A DNA stretch of 64,000 nucleotides from Alphaproteobacteria bacterium PA2 (lineage in GTDB: Bacteria; Pseudomonadota; Alphaproteobacteria; Caulobacterales; Caulobacteraceae): assembly GCA_002256425.1 (NCBI GenBank), contig NKIZ01000001.1, positions 1,261,943 through 1,325,942 of the forward strand. The letters run 5' to 3'. Position 1 is the first letter of the stretch; each line of letters starts with the position of its first letter. The translations under genes and the position numbers were made by a program. This document shows, piece by piece, positions 53,547-63,403 of this stretch. The notes under the pieces are model-generated. The model was not told the DNA's origin and did not search any database. It worked only from the letters and a program-made list of their open reading frames with translations.

Positions 53547-56153
53547 ATGAAGATCAAGAAGGGGTATTCTCCTGTCGACTTCAACGCCCTGGCTGATGCT
53601 GCGGGTGAAGAGGGTCTGCGGGTTGAGACGCCGGCCGTCGACCGTGACGGGGACCTGGTGCTTGGTCCTGAGTCCGTCACCGAGGACCTGATCCTCCCAG
53701 ACAAGCGCCCATCGGCGCCGCGCAAGCCCTTGACCTTTACCCGGGAAGCCGAGCCCGTCGCCGAGGCGTCGCCCAAGGCCCGTCCTGCGCCGCCGGTACG
53801 CGCGGCGGCTGAAACCTTCGAATCCTTCGGTCGCCGGCCTGCGCCGCCCAAGCCTGCCGAGCCTGAAGGCATTCCCTCGGGTTGGCCGATCTATGCGGTC
53901 GCCATTTTCGTATCGATCATCTGGGCCCTGGCCCCCATCGCCTTCGCCTATGGCTATCGCCAGGCCAAGGCGCCCTTCGACTTTGATCCCTTTGTCATGA
54001 CCGTGCTGATCGGCATGGCCATGGGCCCGGCCGCCTTTGTCTGGTTCGCCGCCTATTCGATTCAGCAGGGCCGCAAGCTGAGCGTCGAGACCCAGAGGGC
54101 CAAGGCCTTTACCGACCAGATGATCGGCCCCAGCCTGGCCGCCGGAATTGACGCCGGACAGATTGTCACTGGCCTGCGCGAGGAAATCGCCGCCGCCGCC
54201 GCCGCCGCGGAAATGGCCCAGAAGTCCATCCTGGCCATGCGCCAGACCGTGGAGCAGGAAGCGACAGCCCTGGCGCAGTCCACAGACGACGCCGTGCTGG
54301 TGGCTGGAAACCTGGCCCAGTCCCTTGGGCAGCAGCGCAGTGAAATGGCCAGCCTGGCGCAAGCCCTGGACGGCCAGGTTCGCCAGATCGCCGAGACCCT
54401 GGCCCAGAACGCCGCCACCCTTGCCAGGGTGTCAGAGGAAGCCGACGCCCAGATGAAGGCGGCGGAAAGCCTGCTGGCGACGCGGACCGCCGAGCTTTCC
54501 ACCGCCATGGTTGAGTCCGCCCAGACGGCCCGGGCGGCCGGAGAGGACCTGACCCGCCACATTGCGCGGATCGAGACGGCGGGCCTTGGCCTGACCGACC
54601 AGATCGAGTCCGCCCAGAAGGGCCTGACAGAGCAGAGGGCTGGCCTGGTCAGCGTCACCCACGCCCTGCGGGTCGATCAGGAGGCCTTCGCCGCCCAGGC
54701 CGAGAGCCATGCGGCCCAGCTGTCCAACTATCTCGACAAGGCTCGCATCTCCGCCACCGACATGGGCGACCGGGTCCTCCAGGGCGGCGAAAGCCTGAAG
54801 GAAATCGTCGAAGAGGCCGCCGAACAGTTCCGCGCCATGACCGAGGCTGCGCGCAAGGAGCGCGAGGCCTTCGCCCGGGCCAACCAGGACGCCCTGCAGG
54901 CCGTGACAGACGCTGCCCTGCTGGAACGCAAGCGGCTTGAGGATCAGGCCCGGGAGGCCGTCGATTCCCTGGCCCAGCTGGGCAACCAGTCGCGGATCCA
55001 GGCTGAACGCCAGATAGACTCCCTGCGCGACCAGGTGGATCGGCTTTCGGAATCCGCCTTTGTCGCCGGGCAGAAGGCCAACCAGGTCTTTGAAAGCCGA
55101 CTGGCTGAAGCTCACGACCTCATTGACCGCTCCGCCCAGCTGGTCGAGCAGGCCGGCGCCGCAACGGCCCGCAAACTGGATGAAGGCGCCGAGCGCGCCA
55201 GGGAAACCCTGGAAGACCTGTCGGAAATGCTGGCCCAGATCGAGGGGCGCGCCGCCCGTCTGCCTGCCGCCGCCCGCGGTCAGGCCGAACAGGTCCGTCA
55301 GGCGGTCTCGGAGAGCATGGACGACCTGATCGCCCAGGCCCGCCGCACAGCCGAGGAAACCCAGGCCATTGACGCCGCCTTCCAGGACCGGGTGCGGCGA
55401 AACTACAGCATGCTGAGCGATGCGGTCCGGCTCATGGGATCGGTGGCGGGCGTGGCCAGCACAGCGCCTGTCCTGGGCTCTGAGCCCCTGCTGGAAGCGC
55501 CTGCGCCGACTCCGCCGCCCCGGCCCCGTCGCACACCGCCTCCGCCCCCGCCGGTCGAGATGGAGGACGACGCCCCGTCGCCTGAGCCGACGCCGCCCAA
55601 GCGCACGCGCCTGAAGCTGACCCCCACTGCGACCGAGGCGGAGTTCGACACCGCCTTTACGGCCGCCGGTGGCCGGACGACGGCGGCGCCAGCCAAGCCA
55701 AAGGCCACCCCCAGGACCTCCAAGCCCAGCCGGGATGAGTGGACCTGGAAGGATCTGCTGACCTCCATCGACAAGCCCAAGGCCGAGCCAGAGCCCCGTC
55801 AGGCTGACCATCCCCTCGGCCGCGAGCTTGAGGCCCTGGGCATTGACGCCAAGGCCCTGTTGCCGGTCCGGACAATCCAGGATGTGGCTGAGGCCCTGGC
55901 CGATCAGGATGCGGAAGCCGCCCACGACATCGTCAAGCGCGCAGCCCCGGCCGGCATCCGCCGCCTGGCCCGTCGCATGCTGCATGATCCCGACCTGCGC
56001 GGTCAGGCCCTGGACTTCCTGTCCGAGTCCCAGGACGCTCTGATGGAAATCCTGCAGAAGCGCGGCCCGGTCTCTTCGACCGTCGCCTACCTCAACACCG
56101 AAGCCGGGCGGCTCTATCTGCTGTTCGAAGCTGCCGCCGGGGACCTGGCCTAG
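53547..56153 (+). CDS. tipN: TipN-like polarity protein (two TM helices plus long coiled coil)
   Basis: An 868-residue protein. After a Pro-rich cytoplasmic N-terminus (about 1-111) come two transmembrane helices ([20 protein letters not shown] at about 113-132 and [20 protein letters not shown] at about 150-169). Then an Ala/Gln/Glu-rich coiled coil runs from about 175 to 630, followed by a Pro-rich linker (about 645-690) and a folded C-terminal piece ([40 protein letters not shown]). This layout and length match Caulobacter TipN, the new-pole marker that directs polarity and chromosome segregation. The call rests on architecture and lineage; a generic coiled-coil membrane protein is the alternative. 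It converges with mutB. Confidence 0.6.
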   Translation: MKIKKGYSPVDFNALADAAGEEGLRVETPAVDRDGDLVLGPESVTEDLILPDKRPSAPRKPLTFTREAEPVAEASPKARPAPPVRAAAETFESFGRRPAPPKPAEPEGIPSGWPIYAVAIFVSIIWALAPIAFAYGYRQAKAPFDFDPFVMTVLIGMAMGPAAFVWFAAYSIQQGRKLSVETQRAKAFTDQMIGPSLAAGIDAGQIVTGLREEIAAAAAAAEMAQKSILAMRQTVEQEATALAQSTDDAVLVAGNLAQSLGQQRSEMASLAQALDGQVRQIAETLAQNAATLARVSEEADAQMKAAESLLATRTAELSTAMVESAQTARAAGEDLTRHIARIETAGLGLTDQIESAQKGLTEQRAGLVSVTHALRVDQEAFAAQAESHAAQLSNYLDKARISATDMGDRVLQGGESLKEIVEEAAEQFRAMTEAARKEREAFARANQDALQAVTDAALLERKRLEDQAREAVDSLAQLGNQSRIQAERQIDSLRDQVDRLSESAFVAGQKANQVFESRLAEAHDLIDRSAQLVEQAGAATARKLDEGAERARETLEDLSEMLAQIEGRAARLPAAARGQAEQVRQAVSESMDDLIAQARRTAEETQAIDAAFQDRVRRNYSMLSDAVRLMGSVAGVASTAPVLGSEPLLEAPAPTPPPRPRRTPPPPPPVEMEDDAPSPEPTPPKRTRLKLTPTATEAEFDTAFTAAGGRTTAAPAKPKATPRTSKPSRDEWTWKDLLTSIDKPKAEPEPRQADHPLGRELEALGIDAKALLPVRTIQDVAEALADQDAEAAHDIVKRAAPAGIRRLARRMLHDPDLRGQALDFLSESQDALMEILQKRGPVSSTVAYLNTEAGRLYLLFEAAAGDLA

Positions 56154-58303
56154 GCCTTGTCCAGCTGGGCGTAACCCAGCTGCTCGTTCAGACGGTCCAG
56201 CACTTCAATGGCGGCGTCGGGCACCGGCGTGCCCGGGGTGAAGACAGCAGCGACTCCCATGTCCTTCAGGGGCGCGATGTCTTCCGGTGGGATGACGCCG
56301 CCGACCACGACGACAATGTCGGCCCGGCCCAGCTTTGCCAGCTCGTCACGCAATTCCGGCACCAGGGTCAGGTGACCGGCGGCCAGGGAACTGGCGCCGA
56401 CCACGTGGACCCCCTGTTCGACCGCCAGGGCGGCGGCCTCAGCCGGGGTCTGGAAAAGGTCGCCGATGTCGACGTCAAAGCCCAGGTCCACAAACCCCGA
56501 GGCGATGACCTTCTGGCCCCGATCATGGCCGTCCTGGCCCATCTTGGCCACGAGTATGCGCGGCTTGCGGCCGTCGGCCTGGGCGAAGGCGGCGGTCATG
56601 GCCCGGGCCTTCTGACCGGCGGGCGTCTCGCCGGCCTCGCGCAGATAGACCCCCTGAACGGCGTCTGCCTTGGCCTTGTGCCGGCCAAAGACCTTTTCCA
56701 GGGCCAGGGAGATTTCGCCCACCGTGGCCTTGGCCCGGGCGGCGTTGACGGACAGTTCCAGCAGGTTGGCGTTTCCGGCGGCGCCGGCGGTCAGGGCGTC
56801 CAGGGCCGCCTGGACAGCGGCGGGATCGCGCTCGGCCTTCAGGCGGGCCAGCTTTTCCAGCTGACGCTCGCGCACGGCGCTGTTGTCGACCTTGAGCACG
56901 GGAATGATTTCGGCGGTGTCAGGCTTGTAGCGGTTGACCCCGACCACCGACTGACGGCCGCTGTCGATCCGGGCCTGGGTGCGGGCGGAGGCTTCCTCGA
57001 TCCGCCGCTTGGGCAGGCCGTCTTCGATGGCCTTGGCCATGCCGCCCAGGGCTTCCACCTCGGCAATGTGCTGGCGGGCGCGGGCGGCCAGATCGGCGGT
57101 CAGGCGTTCCACATAGTAGGATCCGCCCCAGGGATCGACCACCCGGGTCTGGCCGCTTTCCAGCTGCAGGAAGAGCTGGGTGTTGCGGGCGATGCGGGCC
57201 GAGAAATCCGTGGGCAGGGCCAGGGCTTCGTCCAGGGAGTTGGTGTGCAGGCTCTGGGTCTGACCGCCCACGGCGGCCATGGCCTCGATCAGGGTGCGGG
57301 GCACATTGTTGTAGACGTCGCTGGCGGCCAGGCTCCAGCCGCTGGTCTGGGTGTGGGCGCGCAGGGCCAGGGACCGGCTGTCCTTGGGCGAAAACTCCTT
57401 GGCCATCATCTCGGCCCACAGCAGGCGACCGGCCCTCTGCTTGGCGATCTCCATGAAGGCGTTCATGCCGGCGTTCCAGAAGAAGGACAGGCGCGGCGCG
57501 AACTGGTCGACGGTCATGCCGGCAGCGACGCCGGCCCGCACATAGTCGATGCCGTCGGCCAGGGTATAGGCCAGCTCGAGGTCCAGCGTCGCCCCGGCTT
57601 CCTGGATGTGATAGCCGGAAATCGAGATGGAATTGAACTTCGGCATTTCGCGCGAAGTATATGAAAAGATGTCAGAAATGATCCGCATCGAAGGTAGTGG
57701 CGGATAGATGTAGGTGTTCCGGACCAGGAACTCCTTCAGGATGTCGTTCTGGATGGTCCCCGACAGCTGGGCGTGGCTGACACCCTGTTCCTCGGCGGCC
57801 ACGATATAGAGGGCCAGGATCGGCAGGACGGCGCCGTTCATGGTCATGGACACGCTCATCTTGTCGAGCGGAATGCCGTCAAACAGGGTGCGCATGTCGA
57901 GGATGGAGTCGATAGCGACACCCGCCATGCCAACATCACCCTTCACCCGGGGATGGTCGCTGTCATAGCCCCGGTGGGTCGCCAGGTCGAAGGCGATGGA
58001 CAGGCCCATCTGACCGGCGGCCAGGTTGCGGCGGTAGAAGGCGTTGGAGTCTTCGGCCGTGGAGAAGCCCGCATACTGGCGGATGGTCCACGGGTTGGTC
58101 AGGTACATGGTGGGGTAGGGACCCCGGGTGAAAGGCGCCAGGCCCGGATAGCCGGTGTCGCTCAGTCCCTGGACATCCTCGGGCCCATAGGCGGTCTGGA
58201 CACTGATGCCTTCCGGCGTTTCCCAGGCTGCGCCAGGTGTGGCGGCAGGGGTCGCTGGCGCGGCGTCGAAATCGAGTTCGGCGAAGTTCGGGAAGGTGCT
58301 CAT
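56150..58303 (-). CDS. mutB: Methylmalonyl-CoA mutase, large subunit
   Basis: A 717-residue adenosylcobalamin enzyme that interconverts methylmalonyl-CoA and succinyl-CoA. The substrate barrel includes [20 protein letters not shown] and [20 protein letters not shown]. The linker leads to the cobalamin domain at about 580-717, with the B12 motif [20 protein letters not shown] (lower-ligand His) followed by [16 protein letters not shown] and [20 protein letters not shown]. It completes the propionate or amino-acid degradation route. It overlaps mutA by ATGA and converges with the TipN-like gene by four bases. Confidence 0.95.
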   Translation of the reverse strand: MSTFPNFAELDFDAAPATPAATPGAAWETPEGISVQTAYGPEDVQGLSDTGYPGLAPFTRGPYPTMYLTNPWTIRQYAGFSTAEDSNAFYRRNLAAGQMGLSIAFDLATHRGYDSDHPRVKGDVGMAGVAIDSILDMRTLFDGIPLDKMSVSMTMNGAVLPILALYIVAAEEQGVSHAQLSGTIQNDILKEFLVRNTYIYPPLPSMRIISDIFSYTSREMPKFNSISISGYHIQEAGATLDLELAYTLADGIDYVRAGVAAGMTVDQFAPRLSFFWNAGMNAFMEIAKQRAGRLLWAEMMAKEFSPKDSRSLALRAHTQTSGWSLAASDVYNNVPRTLIEAMAAVGGQTQSLHTNSLDEALALPTDFSARIARNTQLFLQLESGQTRVVDPWGGSYYVERLTADLAARARQHIAEVEALGGMAKAIEDGLPKRRIEEASARTQARIDSGRQSVVGVNRYKPDTAEIIPVLKVDNSAVRERQLEKLARLKAERDPAAVQAALDALTAGAAGNANLLELSVNAARAKATVGEISLALEKVFGRHKAKADAVQGVYLREAGETPAGQKARAMTAAFAQADGRKPRILVAKMGQDGHDRGQKVIASGFVDLGFDVDIGDLFQTPAEAAALAVEQGVHVVGASSLAAGHLTLVPELRDELAKLGRADIVVVVGGVIPPEDIAPLKDMGVAAVFTPGTPVPDAAIEVLDRLNEQLGYAQLDKA

Positions 58304-59712
58304 TTCACGCCCTCATAGGCTTGGGAAAGGCGGATCGGCGCAAGGGGCGGGCAATGGCTGTCAGGTCCGGGCAGGCGGGCGGACGGCACCTCGACAGCCT
58401 TGATGACCGGGTTATCGACCTCGACCGGGTCCTGGCCCATGGGCGGGAAGGCGGTGACGCCGACAATCTTCGGCTGGTCCGGGCGGGCGGCCATGGTCGC
58501 GGCCACATCCTGCGCGACCAGGCCCCTGGCGAGGGCTTCGATCAGGCCCCCGGCGGCTTCAATGGTCTGGAAGCGGGCCCAGGCGGCCCGGGCGATCTCG
58601 TCGGTCAGGGTTTCGACATAGCCCGACCCGGCGGCGGGGTCGGTGACCCGGCCCAGATGGGCTTCTTCCATGAGCACCAGCTGGGCGTTGCGGCTCTGGC
58701 GGCGGGCGAAGGCGGTGGGGCGGCCCAGGGCGTCGGTGAAACAGCCCAGCTGGACGGCGTCTGCCCCCCCGAGGGCCGCGCCCACGCCGGCGGCGGTCAG
58801 GCGAAGCATGTTGGTCCAGGGATCCTGGGCGGTCAGCATGCGATGTGAGGATCGGGCCTCGATACGCGCGATGACGGTCACCCCGCAGGCGGCGGTGAGC
58901 CGGTCCCAGATCAGCCGGGCGGCGCGCAGCTTGGCCAGGGTGGCGAAATAGTCAGCGTCGGCGCTGAGCCCCAGGACAATCCCGCCCCAGGCCTGATCCA
59001 TGGAAAGACCTGCCCGGACAAGGGCCCTGGCATAGGTCACGGCAGAGGCGGCTGCGAAGGCCAGTTCGGCGGCTTCCCCACCGCCGGCTTCGTGGACAAC
59101 CCGGCCTGAGGCCAGAAACAGGCCGGCCCTGGGGTGGATGTCGGCCAGCCGGCGGGCGACGGTCGCGGCCGATTCCAGATGGGCTTCCAGCGGTCCGGGA
59201 CTGACGCCGGCTTTGGCCATGGCGCTTAAGGGGTCCATATGGAAGTTGAGTTTGGCCTGGGGCGAACCCTTGGCTGCAGCAGCCAGCCAGTCGGCGGCCT
59301 GCGGACCCAGGAAGCCGGCGTCGAGGCCAACCGGAGCGAACTCCAGCACCACGTCCTTCAGGGCGGTCGCCAGGTTTGCTGCAGACCCGATAGCCACGCC
59401 CTTTGCGCCGGACGGGTCTATGGCGATGACAGCCGAGGCGGCGCCGCCTTCCAGGTCCTTCAGCAGGTCGCGATTGGCCAGGGCCGGATCGGGCTGACTG
59501 ACTCCGACCCTCAGATCCCAGGGTCGATCAGCATTGACCGGGCGCCCGGCGAACCTGGCGTGGGGGCCCTCAGCCGCATCATAGAGGGGCGCTATGGGCA
59601 GGCCCTCCGCCGTCGTGCGGGTCAGGCTTTCAACGGGTTCGCCCTTGAGGGTCTTTTCAACCAGGGCCCGCCAGTCCTGATAGGTGGCGGCGGTGTCGCT
59701 TGCTTGGGTCAT
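58300..59712 (-). CDS. mutA: Methylmalonyl-CoA mutase, small subunit
   Basis: A 470-residue subunit homologous to the barrel of mutB but catalytically inert. [20 protein letters not shown] and [20 protein letters not shown] are typical. At 470 residues it lacks the degenerate C-terminal cobalamin-like domain that brings most small subunits to about 600 or more residues. It ends shortly after the barrel, as in related alphaproteobacterial genes. Its stop overlaps the mutB start (ATGA), a coupled pair that makes a heterodimer. Confidence 0.9.
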   Translation of the reverse strand: MTQASDTAATYQDWRALVEKTLKGEPVESLTRTTAEGLPIAPLYDAAEGPHARFAGRPVNADRPWDLRVGVSQPDPALANRDLLKDLEGGAASAVIAIDPSGAKGVAIGSAANLATALKDVVLEFAPVGLDAGFLGPQAADWLAAAAKGSPQAKLNFHMDPLSAMAKAGVSPGPLEAHLESAATVARRLADIHPRAGLFLASGRVVHEAGGGEAAELAFAAASAVTYARALVRAGLSMDQAWGGIVLGLSADADYFATLAKLRAARLIWDRLTAACGVTVIARIEARSSHRMLTAQDPWTNMLRLTAAGVGAALGGADAVQLGCFTDALGRPTAFARRQSRNAQLVLMEEAHLGRVTDPAAGSGYVETLTDEIARAAWARFQTIEAAGGLIEALARGLVAQDVAATMAARPDQPKIVGVTAFPPMGQDPVEVDNPVIKAVEVPSARLPGPDSHCPPLAPIRLSQAYEGVK

Positions 59713-59817
59713 GGGAGCGCAATTGGGCCGCGGGATGGGCGCCCGTCAAGATCACGTGGGGGCAGGCAGGCCTTGTCAGCGGGCGCGGTTCCCGTCATTG
59801 GGGCAAGGGAGACGTCT

Positions 59818-61500
59818 TTGCGGTCTGGAGCCCCCGACGCCCCCATGGATGAAATTCGCGTCGCCTTCGCCGGACACAGCCGTCCTGAGGATCTGGGCGA
59901 CATCTCCGGCATTGATGCGGGTCTGACCCAGGCCTTTGATCTTGTGAAGGGTCTGGCGTCCCAGGGCGTCCTCCTGACCGGCCTGGCGGCAGGTGCAGAC
60001 CAGCGGGCGGCCAAGCTCTGGACCCAGTCTGGCCTAGGCCGCATCCACGCCATACTGCCCCATCTGGATGAGGCCCTGGAGCCACAGACCGTGGATCTTG
60101 CAGCTGCGACCACCTGGCTGGACGGGGCGCGGATCGAGGCCGAAGGGCGTAATCCCCACCTCTCCCAGACTCGATGGCTGATGGAGGACGCCGATCTGCT
60201 GATCGCCGTCTGGACCGGTGAAGCCGGGCGGGGCGCGGGCGGCACGGCGGACGCGGTGCTGGTGGCCCTGCGCCGGGGCATTCCCGTGGTCTGGGTCAAG
60301 CCCGGCAAGAGCGCCGCCCTCAGCCTGATCCTGCCTGACGCCCTGGATGATGATTTCGGCTTTCTGGAATTTCTGGAGCAGTTGAAGCGTAACCGGGCGC
60401 CCCTGGTCCGGCCCGCCACACTGGAGACGCTTCGCGCCGCAATCGGTGAGCCTCCAGCCGGGCCAGCTGTCCTCGAGACGCCAAGTCGCGCATGGCCGGA
60501 CAACCTGCTGGACGCCACCCTCTGGCGGACCTTCGAGATCTACAGCCGCATTATGGGCGGCGCCAGGATCAAGGGCGAACCACCGCGCCCCGCGCCTGAA
60601 TCCCTCGCGGCGCAGGACGGGTTCCAGGCCCTGTCCGAAGCCTACGAGGCCGCTGACGCCCGGGCTGGGCGCCTCGCCGCAGTGCACCGCAGTCAGCAGG
60701 TCTTCCAGGCCGGAATGATGATCCTGGCTGCGGCGGTTGGCGCCAGCCCGGCCGTCTGGCCGCACATCAAGATCTATGCGGTCTATACCGAACTGGGCCT
60801 GGCCCTGCTGACCTTCGCGGTCTGGTTCACGGCGGTGCGCTCCGAGCGCAGCCGCCGCTGGGGCGAGGCCCGCCGCCTTGCCGAGCAACTCCGGCTGGAG
60901 CGCGCCGCCTGGGCCCTGGGGATCAGCACCCGGGACGAACGGCCTTCCCGGGAGGATGGCGGCGCCGTCCACACCGCCTGGGCCTGGCGACGGCAGGCGG
61001 GTTCGCCGGTTGGCAGGTTCGACGCCGAAAGGGTCAAGGCCTGGGGGGGCTGGGCCATGGATCAGCTGGTGGACGGCCAGATCCTCTATCATCGGGGACA
61101 CGGCCATCTGAACCACCGGCTTTCCCACGCCTCGCACCTGCTGGAAAACCTGGTCTTCTGGCTGTTTGTCCTGCTGCTGGGCGGCTTCGCCGTCGCCTAC
61201 AGTGTCGACCATGCAGGTCTCCCCCACTGGCTGGGCGGGGTGGTCATGCTGACCGGCGCCGTGGCGCCGGCCTTCGGCGCGGCGAGCCTCGCCCTGGAGG
61301 CCGCCCTGGCCTTCTCAGAGCAGAGCCGCCGCAGCGACCGACTGGTGCAGGACCTCAGTGCAATCGCCCGCCGCTTTTCACCCGACTCAGATCTCGAACG
61401 CCTGCAGCAGGCCGCCCGGGCGGCGATCCGCCTGCAGGTGAGCCAGGAAGACCGCTGGAGCGAAGACGCTGCGCACCGGCATCAGGTGCGGGCGGGCTAG
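59818..61500 (+). CDS. SLOG-domain protein with four transmembrane helices
   Basis: A 560-residue protein. The N-terminal domain (about 10-200) looks like the SLOG nucleotide-binding fold related to DprA and LOG: VAFAGHSRPEDLG (15-27), the glycine loop LLTGLAAGADQRAAKLW (52-68) and DADLLIAVWTGEAGRGAGGT (about 124-143), then GIPVVWVKPGKS. The C-terminal half has four membrane helices (about 297-313, 322-343, 440-463 and 470-495) and resembles the SLATT/SMODS-associated membrane effectors. Such proteins are thought to bind nucleotide signals and act on the membrane in stress or phage defence. No partner synthetase is seen nearby. TTG 59818 has AAGGGAG six bases upstream; ATG 59845 lacks one. 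Confidence 0.65.
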   Translation: MRSGAPDAPMDEIRVAFAGHSRPEDLGDISGIDAGLTQAFDLVKGLASQGVLLTGLAAGADQRAAKLWTQSGLGRIHAILPHLDEALEPQTVDLAAATTWLDGARIEAEGRNPHLSQTRWLMEDADLLIAVWTGEAGRGAGGTADAVLVALRRGIPVVWVKPGKSAALSLILPDALDDDFGFLEFLEQLKRNRAPLVRPATLETLRAAIGEPPAGPAVLETPSRAWPDNLLDATLWRTFEIYSRIMGGARIKGEPPRPAPESLAAQDGFQALSEAYEAADARAGRLAAVHRSQQVFQAGMMILAAAVGASPAVWPHIKIYAVYTELGLALLTFAVWFTAVRSERSRRWGEARRLAEQLRLERAAWALGISTRDERPSREDGGAVHTAWAWRRQAGSPVGRFDAERVKAWGGWAMDQLVDGQILYHRGHGHLNHRLSHASHLLENLVFWLFVLLLGGFAVAYSVDHAGLPHWLGGVVMLTGAVAPAFGAASLALEAALAFSEQSRRSDRLVQDLSAIARRFSPDSDLERLQQAARAAIRLQVSQEDRWSEDAAHRHQVRAG

Positions 61501-62357
61501 GCGAGGCCCTTTACCCTGGCCCATCCCGAAATCGCCGTCGTCACGGCGTCCGGCGCATCATGCAGGACCCAGTGGCTGATCCCCGGCAGGCGGGCCAGGG
61601 TGAAGTCTTCCACAAAGGCCTCGTTACCCTCGGCCAATGACGCATCCAGGGCGAAGTCGGCGTCTCCCCAGACCAGCAGGGTGGGGGTTTTCAGCTTCTC
61701 CGACGGGAGCCGCGGGTTCGACAGAGTCACTGCATTGGCCCGGTAATAGTTGACCATGGCCGTGGCGGCCCCGGGCTTGAGGATGTTCCGGCGATAGGTC
61801 TCCAGGGCGGCCGGGCTGAAATTGGCCGACTGGCCGGCCAGAATGTCGGTCAGGCCATGGCCCTTGCGGGCCTTCAGCTGGGCCTCGGGCAGCCAGGGCA
61901 GCTGGAAGAAGGCCACGTACCAGGACTTGAGCTTCTGCCGCCAGCCGTCCTTCAGGACCGCATCAAACACGTTGGGGTGGGGGGCGTTGAGAATGATCAG
62001 CCCGTCAAGGGGAACCCGGCCGCTGAGGGCGACCTGCCAGGCGACCACCCCGCCCCAGTCATGGCCGACCAGTATGCGTCGTTTTGCGCCCAGGGCGTCG
62101 AACAGGGCGGCCACATCGTCGATCAGGTGCTGGGCCTCATAGGCGCTGCGATCGGCGGGTCGGTCGGTGTCGCCATAGCCGCGCATGTCAGGCGCCACAG
62201 CCCTCCAGCCCAGTCCAGCAAGGGCGGGCAGATGGTCGGCCCAGGCGATCCGCGCCTCGGGAAAGCCGTGCAGGCACAGGGCCACCGTGTCGCCGTCCCC
62301 GGCCTCGTCCAGGGCGAAGGAGAGGCCGTTTGCGGTAATGCGGCGGCTGGAGATCAT
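61497..62357 (-). CDS. Alpha/beta hydrolase, epoxide hydrolase-like
   Basis: A 286-residue hydrolase. Motifs are LHGFPEARIAWADHLPAL (about 28-45), nucleophile Asp in ILVGHDWGGVVAWQVAL (about 96-112) and His in PGISHWVLHDAPDAV. The short cap domain contains SWYVAFFQLPWLPEAQLKAR. The start is ATG 62357, which overlaps the stop of the preceding hydrolase gene (ATGA at 62354-62357). The longer open frame above it is a shadow. It overlaps the end of the SLOG gene by four bases on the opposite strand. Confidence 0.85.
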   Translation of the reverse strand: MISSRRITANGLSFALDEAGDGDTVALCLHGFPEARIAWADHLPALAGLGWRAVAPDMRGYGDTDRPADRSAYEAQHLIDDVAALFDALGAKRRILVGHDWGGVVAWQVALSGRVPLDGLIILNAPHPNVFDAVLKDGWRQKLKSWYVAFFQLPWLPEAQLKARKGHGLTDILAGQSANFSPAALETYRRNILKPGAATAMVNYYRANAVTLSNPRLPSEKLKTPTLLVWGDADFALDASLAEGNEAFVEDFTLARLPGISHWVLHDAPDAVTTAISGWARVKGLA

Positions 62358-63205
62358 TTGTGAGCCAGCTCCACCAGGGCCGCGACCACCGGCTCGCCGA
62401 CGCTGAAATGACCCAGGGGCCGGAAGAGCCGCAGCTCGGCCTGGGGGATCAGGCTGGCCGTATGGTGGGCGGCGACGACGGGAACGATGGTGTCGCTCTC
62501 GCCGTGGACAATGATGACCGGGCATCTGACCTTGCCGACATCAAAGCTGACCCAGCCCACGCCGTCCGCGAGCCGGTCGTCCACATAAGCCTGGACGCCA
62601 TTGGCGAACATGGCGGCGCGGCTGGCTTCGGCGCCGGCGGCGTAGTCCGGATGGGTCAGAAAGACCATGTCCGCCTCAGGCAGGCCTTCCAGTCCGCCCA
62701 TCATCCTGCCTCCATCCTCGCCAAAGGTATCGGCGGCTATGGCCAGGGCGGCCTCGCGGCTGGGGGCGTCCCAGACCCCATGGGTGGTTGGGCCGGGCAT
62801 GCTGGCCCTTGCCTCCGGATGGCGCATGTCGGTCATGGCGCAGCCCGTCACCACCGCCTTGACCCTGTCCGGCGCATTGGCCGCAACCGACAGGGCATAG
62901 GCCCCGCCAGTGGACATGCCGGCGGTCATGAAGGTGTCCACACCAAGGGCGTCGGCGACCGCCAGACAGTCTGGCGACCAGTCCGCGATGGAGCGACCGG
63001 TGTTGAGGCTCGAGAGGCCATAGCCCGGTCGGTCAATGCTGATCACCCGCAGGCCCAGGGCCTGAACCGCCACACCCGCCGCTGCGGCTTCCAGCCGGCT
63101 GCCCGGGCCGCCATGGCACCAGATCACCGGCGCATCCCCGGCCTTGCCATAGTCGCTGAAGCCGACCGTCCGGCCATCGGCAAGGGTCAGGGTCTGGTCG
63201 ATCAT
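62354..63205 (-). CDS. Alpha/beta hydrolase
   Basis: A 283-residue serine hydrolase. Oxyanion text WCHGGPGSRLEAAAAGVAVQ (about 28-47), nucleophile Ser in MTAGMSTGGAYALSVA (about 92-107), Asp in IIVHGESDTIVPVVAAH and His in RPLGHFSVGEPVV. The HGGPGSR motif is shared with proline iminopeptidase relatives. The substrate is unknown. It forms a coupled pair with the epoxide-hydrolase-like gene downstream. Confidence 0.85.
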   Translation of the reverse strand: MIDQTLTLADGRTVGFSDYGKAGDAPVIWCHGGPGSRLEAAAAGVAVQALGLRVISIDRPGYGLSSLNTGRSIADWSPDCLAVADALGVDTFMTAGMSTGGAYALSVAANAPDRVKAVVTGCAMTDMRHPEARASMPGPTTHGVWDAPSREAALAIAADTFGEDGGRMMGGLEGLPEADMVFLTHPDYAAGAEASRAAMFANGVQAYVDDRLADGVGWVSFDVGKVRCPVIIVHGESDTIVPVVAAHHTASLIPQAELRLFRPLGHFSVGEPVVAALVELAHK

Positions 63206-63403
63206 GGCTTTCGTCCTGCAGAAGTAAGAGCTGATCCAAACCTATCATGGTCCGGCGGGAATGCGGCGGCTGTCCTCAAACCAAGTAGTATCATATACTC
63301 AAATACCCGCGTCATCTTGCCACATGCCCCGGGTTCAAGACACACTCTGAGTCGCAAGGCGGTCACCGGCGGTTGCGCGCCGCCAATTCTGCGGAGGTTT
63401 CGG

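Noticed and set aside
54432..55985. 517-codon minus-strand frame opposite the TipN-like gene
   Set aside because: It mirrors the repetitive coiled-coil codons of the plus-strand gene, which has the start, membrane helices and coiled coil of a real protein.
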